From the NCBI GenBank assembly GCA_944389175.1, contig CALXLK010000002.1, positions 163,083-227,082 of the forward strand: a stretch of 64,000 bases of DNA, given 5' to 3'. The position numbers and the translations under genes are program-made. The stretch is from an uncultured Opitutales bacterium. GTDB taxonomy: Bacteria; Verrucomicrobiota; Verrucomicrobiia; Opitutales; Intestinicryptomonadaceae. Every line of letters starts with the position of its first letter. The stretch's first letter is position 1. Below are positions 9,049-17,031 of the stretch, one piece after another. The notes under the pieces are model-generated. The model was not told the DNA's origin. It saw only the letters and a list, made by a program, of their open reading frames with translations, and ran no database searches.

Positions 9049-9947
9049 ATTCTAAGAGACGAAATCATAAAATATTCCAGGGCGAAAGAGTCGTTCATGT
9101 TTAGCTCCATCAGCCCGGAGGCCTTTTCGAGCGCCGCAACCACTCGGGCCGTCTTTACCGCGGGAACGCCGTTGCCGCCGAGCGCGCACCAGACGCATGC
9201 CTTTTCCAAATCCGAAAGCATTCTTTTGCATATGGCGCGCCTGTGCCCCTCCCTGAGCGAGGCCAGCATGTCTTCGTCGAGTTCTTCGGATTCGTCGATG
9301 TCTCCCGCGTTTTCCTCCAGAATCTGGGCCTCTATGGCCTCAAAGCGGGCAAGCAATCCGTAACAGCGCATCATGGCCTCCGAAAGCTTTACGGCTTTGC
9401 CGATGCCGGCCATTACGTCTTTCTGCCACGCCTTGTAGTCTTCCAGCCAAGCTTCCCATTCGGGCGAGTCCAGTTTGGCCTGGGCCGTATCCACGCGCAG
9501 GCTTATGCAGCGGCTTCTTATCGTATCGAGAATATCCCCCGGACGTGTTGAAAGCATGAATATGGTTGTCCGCGGCGGCGGTTCTTCAAGCGTTTTTAAG
9601 AACGCGTTTGCCGTTACGAAATTCATGCGGTCGGCCTCGTAGACTATGGCTACTTTTTGATCTCCAAAAACGGAAGTCTCCCTGATGTTTTTCAGCAGCT
9701 CCCTCATCGTATTGCGCTCCGGTTCGCCGTCGGTTTTGCCTATTTTTATCTGGCGCATCTTCCCCGACGGGCGCAGCTCAAACAAGTCGGGATTCTTTAC
9801 GTACGAACGCCCGAAAAGCCTGCTTGCCATTTCGCGCGCAACGTATTCCAGCGGTTCCAGCGCCTTCCCGTAAAGCAAAATGGCATGGTGGAGCCTTCCC
9901 GCCTTCCGCGCCCTGTCCAATATCTCTATGGCCTTTTCTTCAGACAT
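9036..9947 (-). CDS. holB: DNA polymerase III subunit delta' (clamp loader)
   Basis: 303 residues. The diagnostic segment is ANAFLKTLEEPPPRTTIF followed by RPGDILDTIRSRC, the sensor-1/SRC motif of clamp-loader subunits. The Walker A region is degenerate (LLYGKALEPLEY), as expected for the non-hydrolysing delta' subunit. The zinc-binding Cys cluster usually found in delta' and gamma after about residue 50 is absent here; the segment reads GRSYVKNPDLFELRP. Delta' works with delta and tau/gamma to open the sliding clamp onto primed DNA. It overlaps tmk by 8 bases, and tmk-holB is a common bacterial pair. Confidence 0.9.
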   Translation of the reverse strand: MSEEKAIEILDRARKAGRLHHAILLYGKALEPLEYVAREMASRLFGRSYVKNPDLFELRPSGKMRQIKIGKTDGEPERNTMRELLKNIRETSVFGDQKVAIVYEADRMNFVTANAFLKTLEEPPPRTTIFMLSTRPGDILDTIRSRCISLRVDTAQAKLDSPEWEAWLEDYKAWQKDVMAGIGKAVKLSEAMMRCYGLLARFEAIEAQILEENAGDIDESEELDEDMLASLREGHRRAICKRMLSDLEKACVWCALGGNGVPAVKTARVVAALEKASGLMELNMNDSFALEYFMISSLRIWTR

Positions 9948-10581
9948 TTTTCAACAGCCTTTGTTCGACGGCCTTGACTATCTTTTCAAAAGTTTGCTCT
10001 TTCGGTCCCTCCGATGATACAATTTCAAACCGTTCGGGATTTTCCCTTGCCATGTCCAGAAACGCTTTGCGGACGTCGCGGTAAAAATTGAGCTCTTGAG
10101 AGCCCATTCTGTCTGTCTTGCCGCAATCCCTCGTAGCCGCCCTCCTTAGGCCCTCTTCCTCGGGGATATCAAGCAGTATCGTAAGGTCGGCCTCCAGGCC
10201 GCCCGTGGCAAACTTGTTAAGCATTTTTACTTCGCCCATGGCAATGGAGCGCGCCGCGCCCTGGTAGGCCGCGGTAGAGTCTGCATAGCGGTCGCTTATT
10301 ACTATTTTGCCGCTCTCCAGGGCGGGAATTATAGTTTGGCTTACATGCTGGCTCCTGGCCGCCTCGAACAATAGTATCTCCGTGCGGGGAGTCATTTGGA
10401 GTCCCTCTTTTGCAAACAGCAGCAACTCTCTTATCTTTTCCGAGAGCGCCGGGCCTCCGGGCTCGCGCGTCCTTAAAACATCGTATCCGCGCTTATGCAA
10501 ATATTCGCAGAGCATCCCTATGTGGGTGCTCTTTCCGCAGCCCTCGCCGCCTTCAAACGTTATGAAAAAACCACGTCTCAT
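9940..10581 (-). CDS. tmk: Thymidylate kinase
   Basis: 213 residues, the usual length. The P-loop is FEGGEGCGKSTH (about 9-20), followed by the REPGGP segment (about 40-45), the DRY motif in SDRYADSTAAYQG (about 97-109) and a C-terminal alpha/beta fold. The enzyme phosphorylates dTMP to dTDP in the cytoplasm. It ends overlapping holB, and its ATG is 5 bases after the stop of the SGNH hydrolase gene. Confidence 0.96.
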   Translation of the reverse strand: MRRGFFITFEGGEGCGKSTHIGMLCEYLHKRGYDVLRTREPGGPALSEKIRELLLFAKEGLQMTPRTEILLFEAARSQHVSQTIIPALESGKIVISDRYADSTAAYQGAARSIAMGEVKMLNKFATGGLEADLTILLDIPEEEGLRRAATRDCGKTDRMGSQELNFYRDVRKAFLDMARENPERFEIVSSEGPKEQTFEKIVKAVEQRLLKNV

Positions 10582-10586
10582 ATCTT

Positions 10587-12098
10587 CTATTTTGAAAGCG
10601 ACGGTATGAGCTTCTGTAAAATAGTCTGGGCGTAGGCCCTAATCAGAAAATCGTTGGGGTGGTTGACGTTGTTGCCCGTCATGTCTATGAAACGCTTAGA
10701 TTTCAACAGGCGCCCATGCACGCCGCCTACGTCGGCATAGGCTATTTTCGCAGTTTCCATTGCCTCGAGAGCCTTAGCGTATTCCTTGTGCATGGGGAAG
10801 TCGTGCCATAGCGGATTTGCCTGCATAGATCCCACAAGTATGAACTCCGCATCGGGATTTGCTTTTCTGACACTCTCTATTATCGCCGAAATATTGCCTG
10901 CAAACTCCTCCTTTTTCATGCGGTCGTTCATGCCGAAGGCTATTATTACAAGATCGGGCTTGTCGGGGCAGACGAGGCTTTCGGCGTTGTCTTTGCCCCA
11001 CTGCGAAGTCATTCCGCCGAGCGCCCTGTTGTAGAAGGTTACGGGCGCGTTGTAATATTTCCTTAATTCCTGCGCCACAAAATCGCCCCATGTGGGCGCG
11101 AAAGGCACGCTGAGCGAAAGTCCGCTTGCGTTGGCCCCGTACGAGATGCTGTCGCCGTAGAGGACGACATTTAGGGGCTTTTTCGCCTTTAGGGTCGCTA
11201 TCGTCTTGGGCAATACTTTTTCATCGAAATTTTCCCCGACTTTTTCGTGCGTGGCAGTGTGCTTGTAGGAAATGTAGACCATGTGTTTGTGGAACCAATC
11301 GCCCTCGGCAAAGAAGGCGTATTTCTTTATGACGTCGAAATAGAACGGCTTGGCATTGCCCTTTTTTGCGTCTGCTTCCGTGTCGAAGTACATCTCTTTC
11401 CAAGGCACTATCTTTACGTTCGTGCCGGGCAGGAATGTTATGGTATCGCCGTCTATTTTATAGTCTTTGTCCTGAACCAAGTCCACCTTCTTGCCCGAGC
11501 TTAACGTGTAGGCTTCCAGCACCTTGGTAGGTTTGAAAAGCAACTTTGCGCTGGCCGGCTTCGACAGATCCTCGCTAGCCAACGGAAACACTGATTCCGC
11601 CGTCATTTCGTCTCCGGAAAATAGCGGTCTCATGTAACTGGAGTTCCTGAAGTACTTTTCGTCGCATAGGCAATAGAGTGTCACCGACCTTACCTTGTAG
11701 GCGGTCTGGTCCTTGCCGCGCATGGAAAGCTTCACGCCGATGCTTGTCTTCCCCTCTTTTAAAGCCTGGCGGACGGCGCCAGTTACTATGAACGGCGCGT
11801 TGCGCGGGCCCTGGTCGTTGCCGACTGTCCTTGCGGCGACATCCTTGTCGTCTATCGAGAGCGTAATAGAGGCGTTTGTCTTGCCACGGGGCTTTTCGAC
11901 TTCGCCTACGACTGCTATATGCGCGTATGTTACGTTCTTTGATTTAGGCAGTTGCAAAGTCGTCTCAAGGGTGTTGTCGTCCCCGCTTTTGAGTATAGTG
12001 GGTTCTGCCTTTGCCACGTCTGAAAAAAACTCGGCATTAGCCGATGCGACAGGCAGCGCCAAGGCAAATACTAAAAGCAGCATCCGTATTGTATTCAT
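10587..12098 (-). CDS. Secreted SGNH/GDSL hydrolase with N-terminal beta domain
   Basis: 503 residues. A signal peptide (MNTIRMLLLVFALALPVASANA) is followed by a beta-rich N-terminal domain of about 270 residues and a C-terminal SGNH domain. Block I is GDSISYG (Ser nucleophile), block II has RALGGMTS, block III is FGMND (oxyanion Asn), and the C-terminal block reads NNVNHPND. The usual DxxH catalytic Asp is therefore replaced by Asn, a pattern I associate with a subset of secreted SGNH esterases. The likely role is deacylation or deacetylation of a carbohydrate outside the cytoplasm, but the substrate is unknown. It lies in an otherwise housekeeping operon, overlapping the upstream amidohydrolase by ATGA. 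Confidence 0.8.
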   Translation of the reverse strand: MNTIRMLLLVFALALPVASANAEFFSDVAKAEPTILKSGDDNTLETTLQLPKSKNVTYAHIAVVGEVEKPRGKTNASITLSIDDKDVAARTVGNDQGPRNAPFIVTGAVRQALKEGKTSIGVKLSMRGKDQTAYKVRSVTLYCLCDEKYFRNSSYMRPLFSGDEMTAESVFPLASEDLSKPASAKLLFKPTKVLEAYTLSSGKKVDLVQDKDYKIDGDTITFLPGTNVKIVPWKEMYFDTEADAKKGNAKPFYFDVIKKYAFFAEGDWFHKHMVYISYKHTATHEKVGENFDEKVLPKTIATLKAKKPLNVVLYGDSISYGANASGLSLSVPFAPTWGDFVAQELRKYYNAPVTFYNRALGGMTSQWGKDNAESLVCPDKPDLVIIAFGMNDRMKKEEFAGNISAIIESVRKANPDAEFILVGSMQANPLWHDFPMHKEYAKALEAMETAKIAYADVGGVHGRLLKSKRFIDMTGNNVNHPNDFLIRAYAQTILQKLIPSLSK

Positions 12099-12988
12099 GG
12101 TCTCTTTATAGCTTTTGTGAAATTTATTGTAAACAAATTTTTGGCGAAATATTCCGGAGCCGTCTCCGCGGCGAAATCGGCGGCCGTCTTCATTTCTTCG
12201 CGGGCGAACTTGCGCGGATAAAGTCTCAAAGGATAGTCTGTCCCGTATATGGTTTTGGCCTTTGCTTGGGGAATTGTCGATGCTATGCCGAAGGCGTCCT
12301 TGGGCGCGGTAAACTGCGTCGCGGCCGTGTCGAAGAATGCATTTGGCATATCTTGGAATATCTGCGGATTTTCAAAGGCCAGATTGCCGCACCAATGCGC
12401 GAATATAAAAACCGTGCCCGCATTGTCTTTGGCCGCCTGTAAAGCTCCTGCGGTATCCGTGTCGGTTTTGCCGCAGTACTGGCGGGGCGTGTTTTCGGTT
12501 ATGTGCAGGCAAATCGCAAGCTCTTGCCTTTGGGCTTCTAAGGCGAGTTTTTCAAATGCTTTTGAGCTGTATTTGAACTTTTGCACGCCGTCGTGGATTT
12601 CACCGAGCCCGCAGAAGCCCATACTGCGCGCCGACTTTGCTATTTCGAGCGCTCCGTCGCATGCGGGGTTGACGGCCGCAAAGGCCGAGAGCCTGTCGGG
12701 GTGCGCCTTTACAAGCTTTGAAATGCGCGCGTTTTCCTCCAGGCAGGTTTGTTGGTTTTGCCAATACCAGCCCTGTATTACGGCGCGTTCCACCCCGGCT
12801 TCGTCCATGTCAGAGAGAAACTTTTTTTCATCGGGGAATCCTTGAAGCGTCGGTTTGCCGTCGGGCCTGGGACCCACCAGCTTGGCCCAATAAGCCTCGC
12901 CGCGTGCGAGCGCCCAGGCCGAGGAGTCTTTTGCGGCCTCGGGGCAAAAAAAATGCGTGTGGGCGTCTATTATTCTTATTTGCCGCAT
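12095..12988 (-). CDS. Amidohydrolase-2 family metal-dependent hydrolase
   Basis: 297 residues from the ATG at 12988, which overlaps the uppP stop as TAATG; a longer reading frame to 13093 is explained by overlap with uppP. The N-terminus has the HxH metal motif in IIDAHTHFF. Further likely ligands are the His in LCLHITEN-like ICLHITE, His in FIFAHWCGN and Asp in IYGTDYPLRLYP. This is the TIM-barrel amidohydrolase-2 (TatD/ACMSD-like) layout. No signal peptide is seen. Members hydrolyse or decarboxylate diverse small molecules; the substrate is not inferable. It sits directly upstream of the secreted SGNH hydrolase, with 4 bases of overlap. Confidence 0.78.
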   Translation of the reverse strand: MRQIRIIDAHTHFFCPEAAKDSSAWALARGEAYWAKLVGPRPDGKPTLQGFPDEKKFLSDMDEAGVERAVIQGWYWQNQQTCLEENARISKLVKAHPDRLSAFAAVNPACDGALEIAKSARSMGFCGLGEIHDGVQKFKYSSKAFEKLALEAQRQELAICLHITENTPRQYCGKTDTDTAGALQAAKDNAGTVFIFAHWCGNLAFENPQIFQDMPNAFFDTAATQFTAPKDAFGIASTIPQAKAKTIYGTDYPLRLYPRKFAREEMKTAADFAAETAPEYFAKNLFTINFTKAIKRP

Positions 12989-13977
12989 TAGAACATGCCA
13001 GAATACAGTGCCAAAGCCAATACTCCCGCGAGAATAACGCGGTAGATTGCAAACGGTACCAACCCGTGCCTCGTCAGAAAACTTATCAGCCACTTAACCG
13101 CGGCCGCCGAGCTTACAAAGGCGACTAAAAGGCCTACCACGAGCGGCGGAATGGAAAGGGCCTCCGCCATGGCGCTTCCGTCCTTGTATATCTTGTACAA
13201 CGAGGCCGCGCTAAGAGTCACAAGTCCCAGCAGAAAGCTGAATTTAGCAGAATTTTTTTCGTCGAGCCCCGCGAAGTATCCTCCGAGAATTGTCATCATA
13301 GAGCGGCTGGTGCCGGGCAGGAGGGCGAAGCACTGCAACAGGCCTATCATTACAGATTTTGGCAGCGTCAGATCCTCCATCTTTAGCTTGCCCGAATTTC
13401 CTTTTTTGTCGTAGCGGCGCTGGGCTATCCACATGACTATGGCACCGGCAAACAAGGCAATTATTACGGGAAGAACGCCAAATAGGTACCTTTCGATTGC
13501 ATCGTGAAAGGCCAATCCAACGACAGCCGCCGGCACGAACGCCGCAATCAAATTTACAAAAAGTTTAAGCCCCGTCGGATTTCTGCCCAGCAGGCCAATT
13601 GCCATCATCAGAATATATCTCCAGTATAGCAGGGCCACCGACGCTATCGCCCCCAGCTGAATTACTATGCAGTAGCTGTCAACCAGCGATTTTAGCGTGT
13701 ACGGTTCGTCGGGCGTCTTCATTATGTTTACCCCGCCTTCGTTTAGCACGGGCGTGTCCGCGTCGAGCTTAAGCGCGGCGTTTGTCAGAATCAAATGTCC
13801 GGTCGACGATACGGGGAGATATTCCGTAATTCCCTCCACAAGGCCAAGTATCACGGCGTCGGTATAGCCGATATCGTCTTTTTCCGCCTGCCATGCCGGC
13901 TTGCCCTCTTGGGCAGGGGCCGTGAATGCGGCCGCAATGGCGGCAAAAATAAAAAATATTATTTTTTTTAGCTCCAT
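12988..13977 (-). CDS. uppP: Undecaprenyl-diphosphatase (BacA/UppP) with N-terminal extension
   Basis: 329 residues against about 270 in typical members. The two family motifs are present: EGITEYLPVSSTGH and PGTSRS. About 8 hydrophobic segments follow. The enzyme recycles undecaprenyl diphosphate to the monophosphate carrier for peptidoglycan and LPS synthesis at the inner membrane. Two differences stand out. A signal-peptide-like N-terminus (MELKKIIFFIFAAIAAAFTAPAQ) precedes about 15 hydrophilic residues. A roughly 25-residue polar insertion lies between the first motif helix and the conserved IQLGA segment. The gene starts 4 bases after the recR stop. Confidence 0.93.
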   Translation of the reverse strand: MELKKIIFFIFAAIAAAFTAPAQEGKPAWQAEKDDIGYTDAVILGLVEGITEYLPVSSTGHLILTNAALKLDADTPVLNEGGVNIMKTPDEPYTLKSLVDSYCIVIQLGAIASVALLYWRYILMMAIGLLGRNPTGLKLFVNLIAAFVPAAVVGLAFHDAIERYLFGVLPVIIALFAGAIVMWIAQRRYDKKGNSGKLKMEDLTLPKSVMIGLLQCFALLPGTSRSMMTILGGYFAGLDEKNSAKFSFLLGLVTLSAASLYKIYKDGSAMAEALSIPPLVVGLLVAFVSSAAAVKWLISFLTRHGLVPFAIYRVILAGVLALALYSGMF

Positions 13978-13981
13978 AGTA

Positions 13982-14578
13982 TTAAAAATTTCTCCTGGCC
14001 TTCATGGCGCTTTTTATTGTCCCGGAGTCGGCGTAGGAAAGCTGGCTTCCGCTTGGGAGGCCGAATCCTATTCGCGTGAGAGTAACGCCCGGATATGGAG
14101 CCACTTTCTCCTGAATGTAATGGCATGTGGCCTCGCCTTCTATGTCGTTGGATAGAGCCAGCATTATTTCCGTTACACCGCCCCTTTGAATCTTTTCAAC
14201 CAGCCCGTTTATGTTGAGCTTTTCCGGCGTTATTTTCTTCAGCGGCGAGAGTTTTCCCCCTATGACGTGGTATCGCCCGCGCCACGAGCCCGATTTTTCT
14301 ATGGCGTTTATGTCGGAGGCCTTTTCCACCACGCAAATAGCCGACGACATGCGCGCGGCATCGGAGCATATTGCGCACGGCTTGCCGTTTTCCGAAAGCC
14401 CCCCGCACTCCGGGCACGGCGTAACGTTTTCGAGCGCGTCGGCCAGCGCCCGCGCAAGTTCGCGCGCGGCGTCCTTATTTTCAAGGGCCAGGTATAATGC
14501 GGCGGTTTCCGCGCTCTTAAGCCCAAAGCCGGGCAGCTTTTTTAGCGTCTTTTTAAGGTTTTCGAAAGTATCGTTCAT
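13982..14578 (-). CDS. recR: Recombination protein RecR
   Basis: 198 residues from the ATG at 14578, the normal RecR length; a TTG at 14617 would add 13 unlike residues. Visible parts in order are the helix-hairpin-helix (LKKLPGFGLKSAE), a Cys4-type zinc finger (CPECGG ... CAIC), the Toprim domain beginning ICVVEKASDINAIE, and the Walker-B-like C-terminal region. RecR forms a ring and works with RecO/RecF to load RecA on gapped DNA. It is the first gene of the ten-gene run that ends at the recO-like gene. The upstream terminator at 14704 separates it from ebfC, although ebfC-recR is a common pair in bacteria. Confidence 0.96.
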   Translation of the reverse strand: MNDTFENLKKTLKKLPGFGLKSAETAALYLALENKDAARELARALADALENVTPCPECGGLSENGKPCAICSDAARMSSAICVVEKASDINAIEKSGSWRGRYHVIGGKLSPLKKITPEKLNINGLVEKIQRGGVTEIMLALSNDIEGEATCHYIQEKVAPYPGVTLTRIGFGLPSGSQLSYADSGTIKSAMKARRNF

Positions 14579-14703
14579 TGTCCGCGAATATCTTGGCCTT
14601 CCGCCGGCAAAAATCAACCTTATATGCGGCGTTTTTTATCCGCATTGGGAGACTTGTTGCCGTTTCTTTTTTTATCTTATGCCACGCCCTTAAGTAAAAA
14701 GGC

Positions 14704-14738
14704 AAAAAAAGGCGCTTGAGTTTTGCCCAAGCGCGCCT
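14704..14738 (-). terminator. Intrinsic terminator after ebfC
   Basis: Minus strand: a G+C-rich stem GGCGCGCTTG / CAAGCGCC (one bulge), 8-9 base loop, then a run of seven T. It separates the hisC-to-ebfC operon from recR. Confidence 0.75.
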
Positions 14739-14754
14739 AAAGCCGATTGTTCGC

Positions 14755-15063
14755 TTAGAATAACCCGGGGACGCTAAAGCCGCCGGTGACGTTGCTCATG
14801 CGCGTCTGTCCCTCGGCTTTTGCCTTTGCCACGGCGTCTTCTATTGCGGCCAATATCGACGCCTCGACGCTTTCAACGTCCTCTTTCAAAAATTCTGGGT
14901 CGATTTTTATCCCCTTAATGGTGCCCTGTCCGTTTACGGTCGCCTTGACCGCTCCGCCTGCCGCCGACCCTTCTATTGTCAGCGTTTCCAATTCGGCTTG
15001 AACGGCCTCCATGGCCTTTTGCATTTTTTGCGCTTGTTTGAGAAGTTTTCCCACGCCTGGCAT
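14755..15063 (-). CDS. ebfC: YbaB/EbfC family nucleoid-associated protein
   Basis: 102 residues, typical length. It opens with the helix KLLKQAQKMQKAMEAVQAEL and continues with the conserved GGAVKATVNGQGTIKGIKI beta segment and a C-terminal FSVPGLF tail. Members are small dimeric DNA-binding proteins that coat the nucleoid and are often encoded next to dnaX or recR. Here recR follows downstream, after a terminator. It is the last gene of the hisC operon. Confidence 0.93.
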   Translation of the reverse strand: MPGVGKLLKQAQKMQKAMEAVQAELETLTIEGSAAGGAVKATVNGQGTIKGIKIDPEFLKEDVESVEASILAAIEDAVAKAKAEGQTRMSNVTGGFSVPGLF

Positions 15064-15097
15064 GTTTTATCCTTGTGTTGTATTGTTTTATTATTTG

Positions 15098-16528
15098 TTA
15101 GATCTTTTTGATTGAAAGGAGGGTGAGGTCGTCCCCATATGACGTCTCCCCGGTAAAGTCTTCAAGGGCCCTGATAATTTTGTCGTTAAAGGAGTTTACG
15201 TCGTTGTTGGCCAGCTGTTTTATTGTCTTTAGCAGCGATTCCGACGTGTATTCCTGGCCCTCGGCATTCGAGGCCTCGGTCAGCCCGTCCGTGTACAGGA
15301 CAAGTATGTCGTTTGCGTCGAAATCCACGGTAACTTCTTCTATGGATTCGTCGAAAATTTCGGGCTCTACCATTCCCACAGCCATGCCCATGCTGCGAAT
15401 CTCAACGCATTTTCTCTCTTTTGCCTTGTAGATTATGGGCAGTTCATGTCCGGCTCTTGCTATGGTTATCTTTGAGGCGTCGGCTTCAATTTCGGCGAGC
15501 GTTATCGTTACAAACATGTCGGCCCGCATCGAATGGATTATCTCGGCGTTGAGCTTTTTTAGCGTTTGCGCCGGGCCCAGTCCCATCTTTGCTATGTATC
15601 TTAAATTCGACTGCGCCACGGCCATAATGATTGCCGCCGACACGCCCTTGCCGGATACGTCGGCTATGACTAGGCCCGTCTTGCCGTTGGGCAGCTGCAC
15701 GACGTCGTAAAAGTCTCCTCCTATGAGCAGGTGCGGAAAGTATTTTACCGCTATTGAGAACTTGTCGTTTCTTGGAAGGTTTGCGGGCAATAGGTAGTGC
15801 TGTACGCTGCTTGCAAGGCGCAGGTCGTTTTCCATCTTCGATTTTGCTATGCGCGCTGAGAGCCCGTCGAGGTTGAACAGCACGAGCCCGCCGTGCTCTC
15901 CCAGCGATTTTGCCAGCGCAAACATCGTCGGCCTAAACGACTTTCCCTCTATCGAGTTCACCACGACAAGCACCCCGTATTTGACGTCCTGAAAGACGAC
16001 GGGCACGGCTATGAGGCTGAGAATTTTTAGCGAGTCGTCTTCGTGGTTTACTATGCGCGTGTCGCCCTCGGCATAGCGAATGAAAAGCGCCTTGCCGCTC
16101 CTGTAGACCTGCGACACTATCCCGGCGTTGTCGGGAAGGGTCTCGGCCTGCATGGCTTTCTCTATAAACAGGCTTCGCGTCGAATAGTCGGCGCTTTTGT
16201 CCGTCTTGTGCATAAGCGGCGGAAACAGGCCTTCGGTCGCTGCAGTGACAAATCCGTGCTTGGTGTGCTCGAACATTCTCGCGCTCATGGCGCCGCAGCT
16301 GAAGGCGGCGGCCCTGACCAGGCGCTTGTAGACGGCTTCTTTATTGGCTCCCTTTGCTATGTCCTCGGCCATCGTCTGCAAAAAATCGATGAGAAGCTGC
16401 TTGTCCTCGTTCGATATTTCCAGATCCTCCTGCAATTTCCTGTACTTGTAGTGGTTGCGGACCAGCGCGTACGCGCTTCCGGCAGACACAAACGCCAAGG
16501 CAGTTGTCAACAAATGTAGAACCGGCAT
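15098..16528 (-). CDS. PP2C/SpoIIE-type serine phosphatase with GAF-like sensor domain (RsbU-like)
   Basis: 476 residues. One N-terminal membrane segment (about 1-22) is followed by a GAF-like region (about 75-225) and a SpoIIE/PP2C phosphatase domain (about 235-476). Metal-binding acidic residues are in GGDFYDVV, VIADVSGKG, LYTDGLTEA and YGDDLTLL. Such enzymes dephosphorylate a STAS-domain anti-anti-sigma factor and so release a sigma factor or other partner. The gene directly downstream of a STAS gene (3 bases apart) fits this. No anti-sigma kinase or sigma factor is encoded in the window, so the output is unknown. Anchoring in the inner membrane is inferred. Confidence 0.88.
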   Translation of the reverse strand: MPVLHLLTTALAFVSAGSAYALVRNHYKYRKLQEDLEISNEDKQLLIDFLQTMAEDIAKGANKEAVYKRLVRAAAFSCGAMSARMFEHTKHGFVTAATEGLFPPLMHKTDKSADYSTRSLFIEKAMQAETLPDNAGIVSQVYRSGKALFIRYAEGDTRIVNHEDDSLKILSLIAVPVVFQDVKYGVLVVVNSIEGKSFRPTMFALAKSLGEHGGLVLFNLDGLSARIAKSKMENDLRLASSVQHYLLPANLPRNDKFSIAVKYFPHLLIGGDFYDVVQLPNGKTGLVIADVSGKGVSAAIIMAVAQSNLRYIAKMGLGPAQTLKKLNAEIIHSMRADMFVTITLAEIEADASKITIARAGHELPIIYKAKERKCVEIRSMGMAVGMVEPEIFDESIEEVTVDFDANDILVLYTDGLTEASNAEGQEYTSESLLKTIKQLANNDVNSFNDKIIRALEDFTGETSYGDDLTLLSIKKI

Positions 16529-16531
16529 ATA

Positions 16532-17008
16532 TTATTTGTCCCGCTCTTTTTTTAAGAATGAGATTACGTCCTCGAATTTTTTGAGATTCTGGCCGTCGGC
16601 TTTTACGAGGTTCTCATGCGCCTGCAGTATCGTATCCTGCCGGGCGTTCGAGACACCGAGCCCCGTCCCGCCGACGTTGTTATCCTCGGCCGTGCGGGCT
16701 ATCTTTACCAGCTTGTAGATGCCCAGATTCTCCACCAGCTGCCTGTTTCTCTCGTTGAGGTTAAGCAGCTTTACATCGGCGTTTTCTTTGCCAAGGCGCA
16801 AGGCAACCCCGGCAATCATGCCCAAAAAAGTACTGTCCATCGACAGGCACTTCCCGAGGTCTATGACGAGATGCTTGCAGTGGCTCTCGGCGACTTTTGC
16901 AAAATAATCGCCGACGTTTCTGCAATTCATGTAGCTGGCCTTGCCCGACACCGCAAGGTACGCGGTGTCGCCATCGATTTTAACAAGGTATTCTATGTCG
17001 TTTGACAT
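16532..17008 (-). CDS. STAS-domain anti-sigma factor antagonist (RsbV/SpoIIAA-like)
   Basis: 158 residues with a STAS fold at about 8-105. The phosphorylation motif is CLSMDSTFLG, with Ser59 as the likely site controlled by a switch kinase and by the adjacent phosphatase. A C-terminal extension of about 45 residues, beyond the usual 110, is rich in Asn/Lys and predicted helical. The protein is cytoplasmic and in its unphosphorylated form binds an anti-sigma or other kinase. The spacing to the phosphatase gene (3 bases) indicates co-translation. Confidence 0.87.
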   Translation of the reverse strand: MSNDIEYLVKIDGDTAYLAVSGKASYMNCRNVGDYFAKVAESHCKHLVIDLGKCLSMDSTFLGMIAGVALRLGKENADVKLLNLNERNRQLVENLGIYKLVKIARTAEDNNVGGTGLGVSNARQDTILQAHENLVKADGQNLKKFEDVISFLKKERDK

Positions 17009-17031
17009 GCTTAACTTATCGATTCGTATCT

